Shown: piece after piece, positions 19,230-28,438 of the stretch
Position numbering within the stretch: position 1 is the first letter of the stretch
Layout: each line of letters starts with the position of its first letter
Assembly: GCF_003581645.1 (NCBI RefSeq)
Contig: NZ_QXFK01000016.1
Location: forward strand, 186,001 to 250,000
Direction of reading: 5' to 3'
Length of the DNA stretch: 64,000 nt
From: Pelagerythrobacter aerophilus
GTDB taxonomy: Bacteria > Pseudomonadota > Alphaproteobacteria > Sphingomonadales > Sphingomonadaceae
Notes under the pieces: model-generated
What the model saw: the letters and a program-made list of their open reading frames with translations, nothing else
The model's database searches: none
What the model was told of the DNA's origin: nothing
Position numbers and translations under genes: made by a program

Positions 19230-20555
19230 ATGTTCGCACTGACCAAAGGTCGGATTCAGCTTCTGGCGATTGCCGGGGGCATGGCAATGCTGGCAGGCTG
19301 CGCGACACCGCCGCCTCCGCCGCCACCTCCTCCGCCGCCTCCGCCGCCGGTCAAAGTCATTCCGCCGCGCCCGACGCCGCCCGATAACGCGACCGCCTCG
19401 ATGTTCATTCCGCCGGTCGGCCCCGATGGCATTCGGCGTACCGTCAACTACGGCATCTCGACCGCGCAGACGGTGTGGAACGTGCGGTCCGCGCTCAATG
19501 TGGCCGCACTCAATTGCATGGATGCCGAGCACGCGGACATTCTGCCGGCGTACAAGTCGCTGCTCGAGCGGCACGAGCGGAAGCTCGACAAGACCAACGA
19601 CGCGCTGCTCAAGGAGTACCGCGAGAACTATGGTTCGAGCGGGCGCGAGGCCTACGACCGCTATATGACGCAGGTCTACAACTACTTCGCGCTGCCGCCG
19701 GCGCTGGACGACTTCTGCGACGCCTCGCAGAAAGTCGCCCGCGATTCGCTGTTGGTGGAATCGGGCGACCTCGACAACTTCGCGCTGCGCAGCCTGCCGG
19801 TGATCGAGGCGGTGTTCGAAAACTTCTTCAGTGCCTTCGAGCGCTATCGCACGGCCGTGCTGTCGTGGGATGCCGAGTACGGGCCGCCGCAGCCGGCCGA
19901 CGGGCTCACCGGTGCGACCGGCGCGGCACTCGCGATGGCGGACGTGCTCCCGAGCAACGATCAGGGCGCGCAGGCGATCGCGTCGTTCGATCCCTCGCCC
20001 AGCGCGGCGGCCCGGCCGGCTGGCATGCTCCCGGGCTTGAGCGGTACGGCGCTATCCGCCTCGTATACACCTCCGAGTGGCGATCAGACGGTGCCGGCGA
20101 CCTCTTCGATCGATCCCGCACCGAGCGCGGTGGCCCCGCCGGCCAGCACGCTCACCGACGTCAGCAGCGCGGCGGCGACGACATCGGATGCGCTTCCGGG
20201 CAGCGGTGAGACGGTTCAGTCGATCGCCACGTCCGATCCGGCGGCGAGCGTCACGGCCCAGCCGTCTGCGGACGGGATGCTGGTCCTGCCGCCAATGGAC
20301 GCGGCGCCGGCGGCGGGGCAGGCGATTACGCTTCCCGCCACCGAGCAGCAGCCGGTCCGGATGGTTTCGCAGCCCGTCGTCCAGGGCGAGAGCGCGGCGC
20401 AGCCGGGTTTCGGGTCGTCGCTCGAAGATGCAGGGGCAAGCGCTTCTGCGGCGGCGAAGCCGGCCGAGCAGCCCACCATCGTGCTCACGCCCGTGCCGGA
20501 CCCGGTGCAACCCACCCCGGAAGGCGGGGACGAAAGCGAAACCGGCGGGGAGTGA
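19230..20555 (+). CDS. Proline-rich outer-membrane lipoprotein of unknown function
   Basis: A 441-residue protein I do not recognise. It starts with a lipoprotein signal peptide ending in LAGC (Cys24 is the lipidation site), and Cys is followed by a run of 14 prolines and a further Pro-rich stretch to about residue 60. A compact predicted helical domain with two cysteines follows (about 65-225). From about 225 to the end the protein is low-complexity Ala/Ser/Pro/Thr with repeated PxxSAxAxP-like units, probably disordered. ATG 19230 is preferred over an in-frame GTG at 19191, because it places the lipobox correctly. The Pro run might span the periplasm. Confidence 0.7.
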   Translation: MFALTKGRIQLLAIAGGMAMLAGCATPPPPPPPPPPPPPPVKVIPPRPTPPDNATASMFIPPVGPDGIRRTVNYGISTAQTVWNVRSALNVAALNCMDAEHADILPAYKSLLERHERKLDKTNDALLKEYRENYGSSGREAYDRYMTQVYNYFALPPALDDFCDASQKVARDSLLVESGDLDNFALRSLPVIEAVFENFFSAFERYRTAVLSWDAEYGPPQPADGLTGATGAALAMADVLPSNDQGAQAIASFDPSPSAAARPAGMLPGLSGTALSASYTPPSGDQTVPATSSIDPAPSAVAPPASTLTDVSSAAATTSDALPGSGETVQSIATSDPAASVTAQPSADGMLVLPPMDAAPAAGQAITLPATEQQPVRMVSQPVVQGESAAQPGFGSSLEDAGASASAAAKPAEQPTIVLTPVPDPVQPTPEGGDESETGGE

Positions 20556-20647
20556 AGCGCCGCGATTTTGCCCTTTGCAGCGCGCTGCGCATTCGCTAAG
20601 GGGCGCCCTCGCCAAGCGGGCGTGCCGCTTGGCGACAGACCTGGAAC

Positions 20648-20720
<73 letters not shown>

Positions 20721-20723
<3 letters not shown>

Positions 20724-20757
20724 GGTTTTGATTTCATCAAAACCTGGTTTCTTTTTT
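20721..20757 (+). terminator. Terminator whose stem starts inside the tRNA-Ala CCA end
   Basis: A perfect 12-bp inverted repeat, CCAGGTTTTGAT/ATCAAAACCTGG, with a TTC loop (20721-20747) is followed by TTTCTTTTTT. The 5' arm begins with the encoded CCA of the tRNA. The 256 bases from 20758 to the obgE start hold only small GC-rich inverted repeats, with no gene I can support. Confidence 0.88.
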
Positions 20758-21001
20758 GTGGGCCCTCAGACGCCGGGCGCGGCCCATCCGGGCCGCTTGG
20801 CTTTCGCGGCAGGGGCCGCGACGCGCAGTCGCGCTTGCGGCCGCCTTCGGCGACCGAGCTTGCGCTTCGTCTCGTTGTGGCGCTAGTCCGGCCGGCGACC
20901 AGCCGGCTGCAAGGCCGACCGGCCGCCCGCAGCGCCGAAGGCGCGAGGATATCGCGCGCACGGATGTGCGTGCGGAAACAAAACGCCCCGCCGGCGCTTG
21001 A

Positions 21002-22075
<1,074 letters not shown>

Positions 22076-22151
22076 CATTCCGGCGGAACGCCGCCACGCG
22101 CCGGGGCGAGCGGGCCAGCCTTTCGATCAAGCGCCGCAGAAGTCGGCTGGA

Positions 22152-22178
22152 CCCCCATCTGCGCGGGGATGACGGGGG
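22152..22178. repeat. Fragment of the CATCCC/GGGATG palindromic repeat family
   Basis: Between obgE and proB, ACCCCCATCTGCGCGGGGATGACGGGG resembles half of the palindromic elements seen at 60750 and 61505. The other arm is missing, so this is likely a decayed copy. No coding content lies in 22076-22203. Confidence 0.4.
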
Positions 22179-22203
22179 AAAAAGCCTCGGCTAAGCGCCA
22201 TGC

Positions 22204-23337
22204 ATGTCCACCCTCGCGCTTCGCCACCTGACGGATGCGGCCGCCTGCCCGCGGATCGTGCTCAAGATCGGCTCTTCGCTGCTGGTCGATGGCGAAGGCC
22301 AGCCGCGCCGCGCCTGGCTCGACTCGATCGGCGAAGAGATCGCGGCCCTGCGGCGCGGAGGGCAGGAAGTGGTCGTGGTCAGTTCCGGCGCGATTGCACT
22401 CGGCGCTGCGCGGCTGGGGTTGGAGAAGGGTGGACGCGGCAATCTCGCCGATGCGCAGGCGGCCGCTTCGGTCGGTCAGATCGCGCTCGCTTCGCTGTGG
22501 TCGGACAAGCTGGGCGCACAGGGGCTGACGGCAGCGCAACTGCTGCTCACGCTCGACGATCTCGAGGATCGCCGCCGCTATCTCAACGCCTCCTCCACGC
22601 TCGCCCGCCTGCTCGAAAACGGCGCGGTGCCGGTGGTCAACGAGAACGACAGCGTAGCGACGCAGGAAATCCGTTTCGGCGACAACGACCGGCTCGCTGC
22701 CCGCGTGGCGCAGGCCGCGCGAGCGGATGCCGTGCTGCTGCTCTCGGATGTCGACGGCCTCTACGACCGCAACCCGCGCGAGGTCGGCGCCCGGCTGGTG
22801 CCGGTGGTCGAGGGGGTGGACGACGCGGTGCGCGCAATGGCGGACGGCGGGTCGTCCTCCGGCCTCGGTTCGGGCGGCATGGTGTCGAAGCTGCAGGCGG
22901 CGGAAATCGCGGGACGGGCCGGGATCGCACTGGCGATCCTCAACGGCACCCACGACGCGCCAATCGCGCGTGCGCTGAGTGGCGACACGGGCACGCTGTT
23001 TCTCCCGCCGCGCCGTGACCGGGGCCGCAAGGCCTGGCTCGGCGGGCGGCTGAGACTGAAAGGGGCGCTTACCGTGGACGCGGGCTGCGCTGCCGCGCTT
23101 GCACAGGGCGGGAGCCTGCTTGCGGCGGGTGTGACCGCGATCGAGGGCGCGTTCGAGCGCGGCGACGCCGTTGCCATCCGCGATCCGCAAGGCCGCGCAA
23201 TCGCGCACGGTCTCGTCGAATACGGCACGGCCGACTGCGCCGCGCTCAAGGGTCGGCGGAGTAGCGAGCATGCGGCACTCCTCGGCTACGCCCCGCGCGC
23301 GGCCGTGGTCCATCGCGACCATATGGTGCTGCTATGA
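22204..23337 (+). CDS. proB: Glutamate 5-kinase ProB with C-terminal PUA domain
   Basis: First enzyme of proline synthesis, phosphorylating L-glutamate. It has 377 residues: amino-acid kinase domain about 1-265 (RIVLKIGSSLLVDGEG, VSSGAIALGAARLG, PVVNENDSVAT, SDVDGLYDRNP, GSGGMVSKLQAAEIA) and a PUA domain from about 285 (AWLGGRLRLKGALTVDAGC). Its C-terminus overlaps the next gene by 4 bases (ATGA), coupling it to the epimerase. proA is not in the window. Confidence 0.95.
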   Translation: MSTLALRHLTDAAACPRIVLKIGSSLLVDGEGQPRRAWLDSIGEEIAALRRGGQEVVVVSSGAIALGAARLGLEKGGRGNLADAQAAASVGQIALASLWSDKLGAQGLTAAQLLLTLDDLEDRRRYLNASSTLARLLENGAVPVVNENDSVATQEIRFGDNDRLAARVAQAARADAVLLLSDVDGLYDRNPREVGARLVPVVEGVDDAVRAMADGGSSSGLGSGGMVSKLQAAEIAGRAGIALAILNGTHDAPIARALSGDTGTLFLPPRRDRGRKAWLGGRLRLKGALTVDAGCAAALAQGGSLLAAGVTAIEGAFERGDAVAIRDPQGRAIAHGLVEYGTADCAALKGRRSSEHAALLGYAPRAAVVHRDHMVLL

Positions 23338-24251
23338 CGCTCGCGCTGACCGGGGGCACCGGGTTCGTCGGCCAGGCGACGCTCGATGCGATCGAGCGGC
23401 GCGGGCTCTCGGCGCGCGCGCTGGCTCGCACCGTCCCCAGGGACCAGCGAAAGGGCATCGAATGGGTCGGGGGCAATCTCGCCGACCGAGCCGCGCTTGC
23501 CCGGCTCGTGGAAGGCGCGGAGGCGGTGATTCATATCGCCGGCCTCACCAGCACGCTCGAGCCGGCAGCATTCGAGGCGGCCAACGTCACGGGGACGCTG
23601 GCGTTGATCGAGGTGGCCAAGGCGGCAGGCGTGCCGCGTTTCATCTTCGTCTCGTCGCTCGCGGCGCGGCGTCCCGATCTTTCGGTCTACGGTGCATCGA
23701 AGGCGCGGGCGGAGAAGGTCGTCGCCGCCAGCGGGCTCGACTGGACCGTCGTCCGCCCGCCTGCGGTCTACGGTCCGCGCGATCGAGACATGTTCGAGCT
23801 GTTCCGCGCCGCCCGCCGGGGGGTGGTGCCCATGCCTCCGCCGGGCCATGCCTCGATGATCCATGTCGACGATCTCGCCGACCTGCTCCTTGCCCTGGTG
23901 CCGGGTGGCGAGAGCGTTACCGGCGCCGTGTTCGAACCCGACGACGGGCGCGAGGGCGGCTGGCCACATCGCGAGCTCGCGCGCACCATCGGCTGGGCCG
24001 TGGGACGGCGGCCGTGGGTGCCGCATCTCTCGCGCGGCACACTCGAATGGGTCTCGCGCATTGACTGCGCCGTGCGGCGCAACCGTGCCCGGCTCACGCC
24101 CGACCGGGTGAGCTACATGTGCCATCCCGACTGGGTGGCCGATCCGGCGCGCAAGGTGCCCGAGAGCCTGTGGACGCCGCGCATTCCCACGCGCGAGGGG
24201 TTGAAGGCGACGGCCGACTGGTATCGCGAACAAGGCTGGCTCCCCGCCTGA
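23334..24251 (+). CDS. NAD(P)-dependent epimerase/dehydratase family protein
   Basis: Extended short-chain dehydrogenase fold, 305 residues. It has the Rossmann motif GGTGFVGQ at residues 7-14, an atypical catalytic signature in which SSLAAR and YGASKARAEK supply the YxxxK pair, and the VVRPPAVYGPRD segment. It resembles complex I NDUFA9-like and RfaG-neighbour epimerases, but the substrate cannot be assigned. Overlap with proB (ATGA) suggests co-translation without proving a shared pathway. Confidence 0.8.
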   Translation: MTLALTGGTGFVGQATLDAIERRGLSARALARTVPRDQRKGIEWVGGNLADRAALARLVEGAEAVIHIAGLTSTLEPAAFEAANVTGTLALIEVAKAAGVPRFIFVSSLAARRPDLSVYGASKARAEKVVAASGLDWTVVRPPAVYGPRDRDMFELFRAARRGVVPMPPPGHASMIHVDDLADLLLALVPGGESVTGAVFEPDDGREGGWPHRELARTIGWAVGRRPWVPHLSRGTLEWVSRIDCAVRRNRARLTPDRVSYMCHPDWVADPARKVPESLWTPRIPTREGLKATADWYREQGWLPA

Positions 24252-24358
24252 GGTCCCCGCGACCTCGTGCCGCTGGCGCTCCGTTCGCTTGGGGAAGGTC
24301 CCAGCTTTCGCTGAGGCTGGCAGGCTCAGCCAAGGTCCTGGCGGCCTGAGGTCCCCGC
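24246..24358. repeat. 15-bp direct repeat flanking a short hairpin-rich spacer
   Basis: GCCTGAGGTCCCCGC occurs at 24246-24260 and again at 24344-24358, 98 bp apart. The first copy overlaps the epimerase stop. Between them are imperfect inverted repeats such as CTGAGGCTGG/CAGGCTCAGCC. The region lies between the convergent ends of the epimerase gene and cysH and might act as a bidirectional terminator. Confidence 0.45.
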
Positions 24359-24380
24359 CTGCGCGCGGACTCATGCGGAG

Positions 24381-25175
24381 TTAGAACGCCGGATCGAACC
24401 CGGGAGGCAGTTCACCCTCGCTGGTAAGCGGGGTGTGGATGCCGCACTCGGTCTTGTCCCAGCCCTTCCATCGGCCCGAGCGCGGGTCTTCGCCCGGCGC
24501 AACCTTGTGCGTGCAGGGGCTGCAGCCGATCGAAGGATAGCCCTGCTCGACCAGCGGGTGCGGCGGCAGGTCGTGCTCGGCTATGTAGTTCGCGAGATCC
24601 TCCGCGCTCCAGTCGATCAGTGGATTGATCTTCAGCCGGCCCTGCGCGTCCGACGTATCGACCTCGAACCGCGGCAGGTTCGCGCGGGTTGCCGACTGGA
24701 AAGCCTTGCGCCCCGTCAGCGTCGCGTCGAAGCCGCTCAGGGCCGCGGCGAGGGGGAGGACCTTGCGGATCTCGCAGCAGCCGTCGGGGTCGTAGGACCA
24801 GCGCAGGCCGGTCTCGTCGCGCTTGGCGAGAAGCTCCGGATCGGGATGCAGGTTGACCAGCCCGGTCAGCCCGAGCCGCTCGACGAGCGTGTCGCGATAA
24901 GCGAGCGTTTCGGGGAAGTGCTTCCCGGTCTCGAGGAACAGCACCGGCAGACTAGGGTCGATCTGCGCCACAAGGTGAAGCAGAACAGCACTTTCCGCGC
25001 CGAAGCTGGAGACGGTGGCAAGCTCGCCGACCAGTCCGTCCGCGATCACCGCGCGCAGCATCTCCACCGTGTCCGCGCCGCGAAACATGCGGTTGAGCCG
25101 GATCGCATCGGCGTCCGTAAAGCGCGGGCCGGTGTCGATCCGGTCCTTGATGCGGATCGGATCGGCTTCAGCCAT
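24381..25175 (-). CDS. cysH: Assimilatory adenylyl-sulfate (APS) reductase CysH
   Basis: Reduces APS to sulfite with thioredoxin or glutaredoxin electrons. 264 residues from ATG 25175; a longer start at 25205 lies inside the DUF934 gene. The paired cysteines CCEIRKVLPL and GCSPCTHK are the CC...CxxC ligands of the 4Fe-4S cluster that separate APS reductases from PAPS reductases. The C-terminal catalytic cysteine is in KTECGIH. The SSFGAESAVLLHLV motif is the nucleotide loop. It overlaps the upstream DUF934 gene by 8 bases and ends the sulfur operon. Confidence 0.93.
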   Translation of the reverse strand: MAEADPIRIKDRIDTGPRFTDADAIRLNRMFRGADTVEMLRAVIADGLVGELATVSSFGAESAVLLHLVAQIDPSLPVLFLETGKHFPETLAYRDTLVERLGLTGLVNLHPDPELLAKRDETGLRWSYDPDGCCEIRKVLPLAAALSGFDATLTGRKAFQSATRANLPRFEVDTSDAQGRLKINPLIDWSAEDLANYIAEHDLPPHPLVEQGYPSIGCSPCTHKVAPGEDPRSGRWKGWDKTECGIHTPLTSEGELPPGFDPAF

Positions 25176-25662
25176 GACGAAGCTGCCAGATTGGCACCGC
25201 CGCATCCGCCGCGTGCTGGTACACGTGCGGATAGCGGTTGAGCACGGACTCCACGTCGGCGCGATCGAGCGGCACGTTGGGCGCGAAGCTGTCGAACCCG
25301 CAGCGGCGCATGAAATAGATCAGGTCCACCAGAACCTCGCCGGTCGCCTTGATCTCCCCGTCGTAGCCCATCTCGCGCAGGATGCGCGCGCTGGAGAAGC
25401 CGCGGCCATCGCGGAACTTGGGAAAGTCGATCTCGACCAGCCGCAGACGCTCGAGGTGAGGGCCGAGCAGCCGCACGTCGTCGCCGGCCTCGATCCGCAC
25501 CGAGCCGGCGTTCGACTGATCGAGGAACGCGTCGAGCGAGACGGCCGGCTCGTCCGGAGCGGAATCGTCGCGGAAGCGCAGCCAGTCGCGCTCGCCGCCC
25601 GGCGTGGGTTCGAGGGTGCCGGGCCCGCCGCCCGGGCCGCCCGCGCGGGGACCGTCAACCAT
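25168..25662 (-). CDS. DUF934 protein of the sulfite reduction cluster
   Basis: A 164-residue protein of the DUF934 family, which occurs beside cysI/cysH in many proteobacteria; its biochemical role is not established. ATG 25662 lies inside the 3' end of cysI (8-base overlap). The frame stays open further upstream, but there it is antisense-like shadow of cysI. The N-terminus is Gly/Pro-rich (GPRAGGPGGGPG). The conserved core runs from DDVRLLGPHLERLRLVEIDF through FSSARILREMGYDGEI to LIYFMRRCGFDSFAP. Tight overlaps on both sides suggest stoichiometric expression with CysI and CysH. Confidence 0.88.
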   Translation of the reverse strand: MVDGPRAGGPGGGPGTLEPTPGGERDWLRFRDDSAPDEPAVSLDAFLDQSNAGSVRIEAGDDVRLLGPHLERLRLVEIDFPKFRDGRGFSSARILREMGYDGEIKATGEVLVDLIYFMRRCGFDSFAPNVPLDRADVESVLNRYPHVYQHAADAAVPIWQLRHG

Positions 25663-27289
25663 AGATCGCCTCCTTGAATCCATCCATTCCGACGCGGCGG
25701 TAGGTGTCGAGGAACCGCTCGCCCGGCTCGCGAATCTCGCGGTAGCGCTCGACCGCGCGCTCGACCGCGTCGACGATCCCGGCCTCGTCGAAGCCGGGGC
25801 CGGTGATCTTGGCCTGGCTGGTCTCTTCGTCGCCCGAGCCGCCGAGCAGGAGCTGATAGTTCTCCGTGCCTTTGCGATCGACGCCGAGGATGCCGATATG
25901 GCCCGCGTGATGATGGCCGCAGGCATTGATGCAGCCGCTGATCTTGATCTTGAGCTCGCCCAGATCCTTCTGGCGATCGGCGTCCGCGAAGCGTTCGGCA
26001 ATCTTCTGCGCGACCGGGATCGAACGGGCATTCGCGAGCGTGCAGTAATCGAGACCCGGGCAGGCGATGATGTCGGTCACCAGATCGAGGTTCGCCTCGC
26101 CGAGACCGGCCTCGTGGAGCGCGCTCCAGACGGCATGGAGATCCTGCTTGCGGACGTGCGGCAGGACGAGGTTCTGCGCATGCGTCGCCCGCAGCTCGTC
26201 GAAGCTGTAGCGTTCGGCCAGATCGGCGACGAGCTCCATCTGCTCGGCCGAGATGTCGCCGGGGATCTGCCCGACCGGCTTGAGGCTGATGTTGACGATC
26301 GCATAGCCCGGCGCCTTGTGCGCAGCGACCTGTTGATCGACCCACAATGCGAAGTCCGGATCCGAGCGGTCGATCTCCTCGCTGAGACCCGTTTCGAACG
26401 GCGGGGGCGCGAAGTAGGCGGCGATGCGGTCGTACTCGGCCTGCGGAAAGTCCTCGCCGCGCGCGAGGAAATGCTCGAACTCTTCCTCGACCTGGCGGCG
26501 GAACTCGTCCTCGCCCAGTTCGTGGACGAGGATCTTCATCCGCTGCTTGTGAATGTTGTCGCGCCGCGCGTTGCGGTTCCACACCCGCAGGATCGCCTGG
26601 AGGTAGGAGAGGATCTGGTTCGTGGGCAGGAATTCGCGGATCTTGTAGGCGATGAACGGCGTGCGGCCCATGCCGCCCCCGGCGAAGACCTGGAAACCGA
26701 TCTCGCCCGCCTCGTTCTGCACGATCCGCAGCGCGCAGTCGTGCCAGCGCAGGGCGGCGCGGTCGGCTTCCGCGGCGATCACGGCGATCTTGAACTTGCG
26801 CGGCAGGTAGCTGAATTCCGGCATGAACGTCGTCATCTGCCGGATCATCTCGGCCCAGGGGCGCGGATCGATGATCTCGTCCGCCGTGGCGCCGGCATAC
26901 TGGTCGGCGGAGATGTTGCGGATGGACTCGCCGCTGGTCTGGATGGCGTGCATCTCGACCGTCGCCAGGTCGGCGAGGATATCGGGGGCGTCCTCCAGCT
27001 TGATCCAGTTGTACTGGATGTTCTGGCGGGTGGTGAAATGGCCGTAGCCGCGGTCGTAGGTGCGCGCGATATACGCGAGCTTGCGCATCTGCCGCGAGTC
27101 CAGCGTGCCGTAGGGGATCGCGACGCGCAGCATGTAGGCGTGGAGCTGAAGGTAGAGACCGTTCTTCAGCCGCAGCGGCTTGAACTGGTCGTCCGTCATC
27201 TTGCCTTCGAGGCGGCGGCGCGTCTGGTCGCGGAAGTCCGCCACCCGCGCATCGACCATCGCCTGGTCGTATTGGTCGTACTTGTACAT
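25655..27289 (-). CDS. cysI: Sulfite reductase, siroheme/4Fe-4S hemoprotein subunit (CysI-type)
   Basis: Six-electron reduction of sulfite to sulfide. It has 544 residues with two ferredoxin-like half-domains and two NiR/SiR catalytic domains. HFTTRQNIQYNW is the siroheme-side motif. The cluster/siroheme ligands are CPGLDYC and SGCINACGHHHAGHIG. No flavoprotein CysJ lies nearby, so the electron donor (ferredoxin or an unlinked flavoprotein) is not known from this window. The start ATG shares a base with the DUF2849 stop. Confidence 0.93.
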   Translation of the reverse strand: MYKYDQYDQAMVDARVADFRDQTRRRLEGKMTDDQFKPLRLKNGLYLQLHAYMLRVAIPYGTLDSRQMRKLAYIARTYDRGYGHFTTRQNIQYNWIKLEDAPDILADLATVEMHAIQTSGESIRNISADQYAGATADEIIDPRPWAEMIRQMTTFMPEFSYLPRKFKIAVIAAEADRAALRWHDCALRIVQNEAGEIGFQVFAGGGMGRTPFIAYKIREFLPTNQILSYLQAILRVWNRNARRDNIHKQRMKILVHELGEDEFRRQVEEEFEHFLARGEDFPQAEYDRIAAYFAPPPFETGLSEEIDRSDPDFALWVDQQVAAHKAPGYAIVNISLKPVGQIPGDISAEQMELVADLAERYSFDELRATHAQNLVLPHVRKQDLHAVWSALHEAGLGEANLDLVTDIIACPGLDYCTLANARSIPVAQKIAERFADADRQKDLGELKIKISGCINACGHHHAGHIGILGVDRKGTENYQLLLGGSGDEETSQAKITGPGFDEAGIVDAVERAVERYREIREPGERFLDTYRRVGMDGFKEAIYG

Positions 27290-27585
27290 CAGATCACCCA
27301 GTTGCCGGCGCTGGGGTCGGCCGGTTTGAGAGTCAGGTCGGGGCGCACGGTCGGGCCGAGCGCACGGATGCGGTCCTTGATATGCGCGGGACGGAAGCCC
27401 TCAGCGGTCTTCTCGCCGTCGATCGCGTAGGTGCCATTCACCCGGCACTCGGCTTCCTCGCGCGCGATGATCGCGTCGGCCCTGTCGCCCGCGTCCACCG
27501 CATCCTCGACATGGAGCGACCAGCCCTGGCCGTCCCACCAGACGACCTGTCCGGTCTTGAGGTCGTTGCCGGTCAGAATCTTCAT
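27289..27585 (-). CDS. DUF2849 protein
   Basis: A 98-residue protein beginning MKILTGNDLKTGQVVWW. The DUF2849 family is found almost only between cobA and cysI in alphaproteobacteria; the function is unknown. Conserved-looking residues are the Trp-Trp pair, HVEDAVDAGDRADAI, and the ending PADPSAGNWVI. The start is set by an ATGA overlap with cobA; the larger frame upstream (to 27897) is a shadow of cobA. Co-occurrence suggests an accessory role in sulfite reductase assembly or electron supply (inference). Confidence 0.88.
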   Translation of the reverse strand: MKILTGNDLKTGQVVWWDGQGWSLHVEDAVDAGDRADAIIAREEAECRVNGTYAIDGEKTAEGFRPAHIKDRIRALGPTVRPDLTLKPADPSAGNWVI

Positions 27586-28340
27586 GCCTGCGCCTCCAGC
27601 GCGATCCGGGCGAGCGCCGCGTCCGCGCGCGCGGTGACTTCGCCGATGACGATGAGCGCCGGGCTCTTGACCCGTTCGCGCTCGACGAGTTCGGGCAGCC
27701 CGGCGAGCGGACCGCGCAGCACGCGCATGTCCGCGCGGCAGGCGTTCTCGATCACCGCCAGCGGCACTTCGGGCGCGAGGCCGTCGCCCATGAGCTTCTC
27801 GGCGATCTGCGGCGCGGTCTTCACGCCCATGTAGATCACCAGCGTGCGGCCCTTGCCGGCCAGGCCGGCCCAGTTCTGGTCGGACAGGCCCTTGCACTGG
27901 CCGGCGACGAAGCTGACCACGCTCGCGGCATCGCGATGGGTGAGGGCGATCTGCGCGGCGGCGGCCGCGCCGTTGGCGGCGCTGATGCCCGGCACGACCT
28001 GGACCGGCACGCCGGCGGCGCGGCAGGCCTCGGCCTCTTCGCCGCCGCGGCCGAAGATGAACGGATCGCCGCCCTTAAGGCGCACCACGTCGCGGCCCGC
28101 AAGCGCCTCGCGCACCAGCAGGGCGCAGATGTCTTCCTGCGGCAAGGTGTGACGCGCGCGGCGCTTGGCGACCGAGATCAGCTCGGCATCGCGCGGCACC
28201 AGCGTCAGGACGGCGGGATCGATCAGCCCGTCGTGCACGACGAGCTCCGCGCTCGCCAGCAGCCGGGCGGCGCGCAGCGTCAGCAGGTCAGGGTCGCCGG
28301 GCCCTGCGCCGACCAGATAGACGGTTCCGACATTTTCCAT
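27582..28340 (-). CDS. cobA: Uroporphyrinogen-III C-methyltransferase (SUMT)
   Basis: SAM-dependent double methylation of uroporphyrinogen III to precorrin-2, the entry to siroheme. 252 residues from ATG 28340; an in-frame ATG at 28376 is an alternative. Motifs: VGAGPGDPDLLTLRA (SAM loop), VRLKGGDPFIFGRGGEE, VVPGISAANGAAA, THRD and YMGVKT. It heads the cobA-DUF2849-cysI-DUF934-cysH unit, and its product is needed by CysI here and by NirB at 35-37 kb. The CysG-like protein at 62497 can carry out only the later steps. Confidence 0.95.
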   Translation of the reverse strand: MENVGTVYLVGAGPGDPDLLTLRAARLLASAELVVHDGLIDPAVLTLVPRDAELISVAKRRARHTLPQEDICALLVREALAGRDVVRLKGGDPFIFGRGGEEAEACRAAGVPVQVVPGISAANGAAAAAQIALTHRDAASVVSFVAGQCKGLSDQNWAGLAGKGRTLVIYMGVKTAPQIAEKLMGDGLAPEVPLAVIENACRADMRVLRGPLAGLPELVERERVKSPALIVIGEVTARADAALARIALEAQA

Positions 28341-28438
28341 GGGTGCAAGATGCGCGGGGGGCCGCGCAGGCGCCAACGAGAATGGATGTCAGATCGGTAA
28401 GGATTGGTTTTGATAGCGCCGGTAGGCGCACCGCAAGC

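Noticed and set aside
20756-21001. Small ORFs between tRNA-Ala and obgE
   Set aside because: Arg/Ala-rich on all strands, no ribosome-binding site; the stretch is mostly small inverted repeats.
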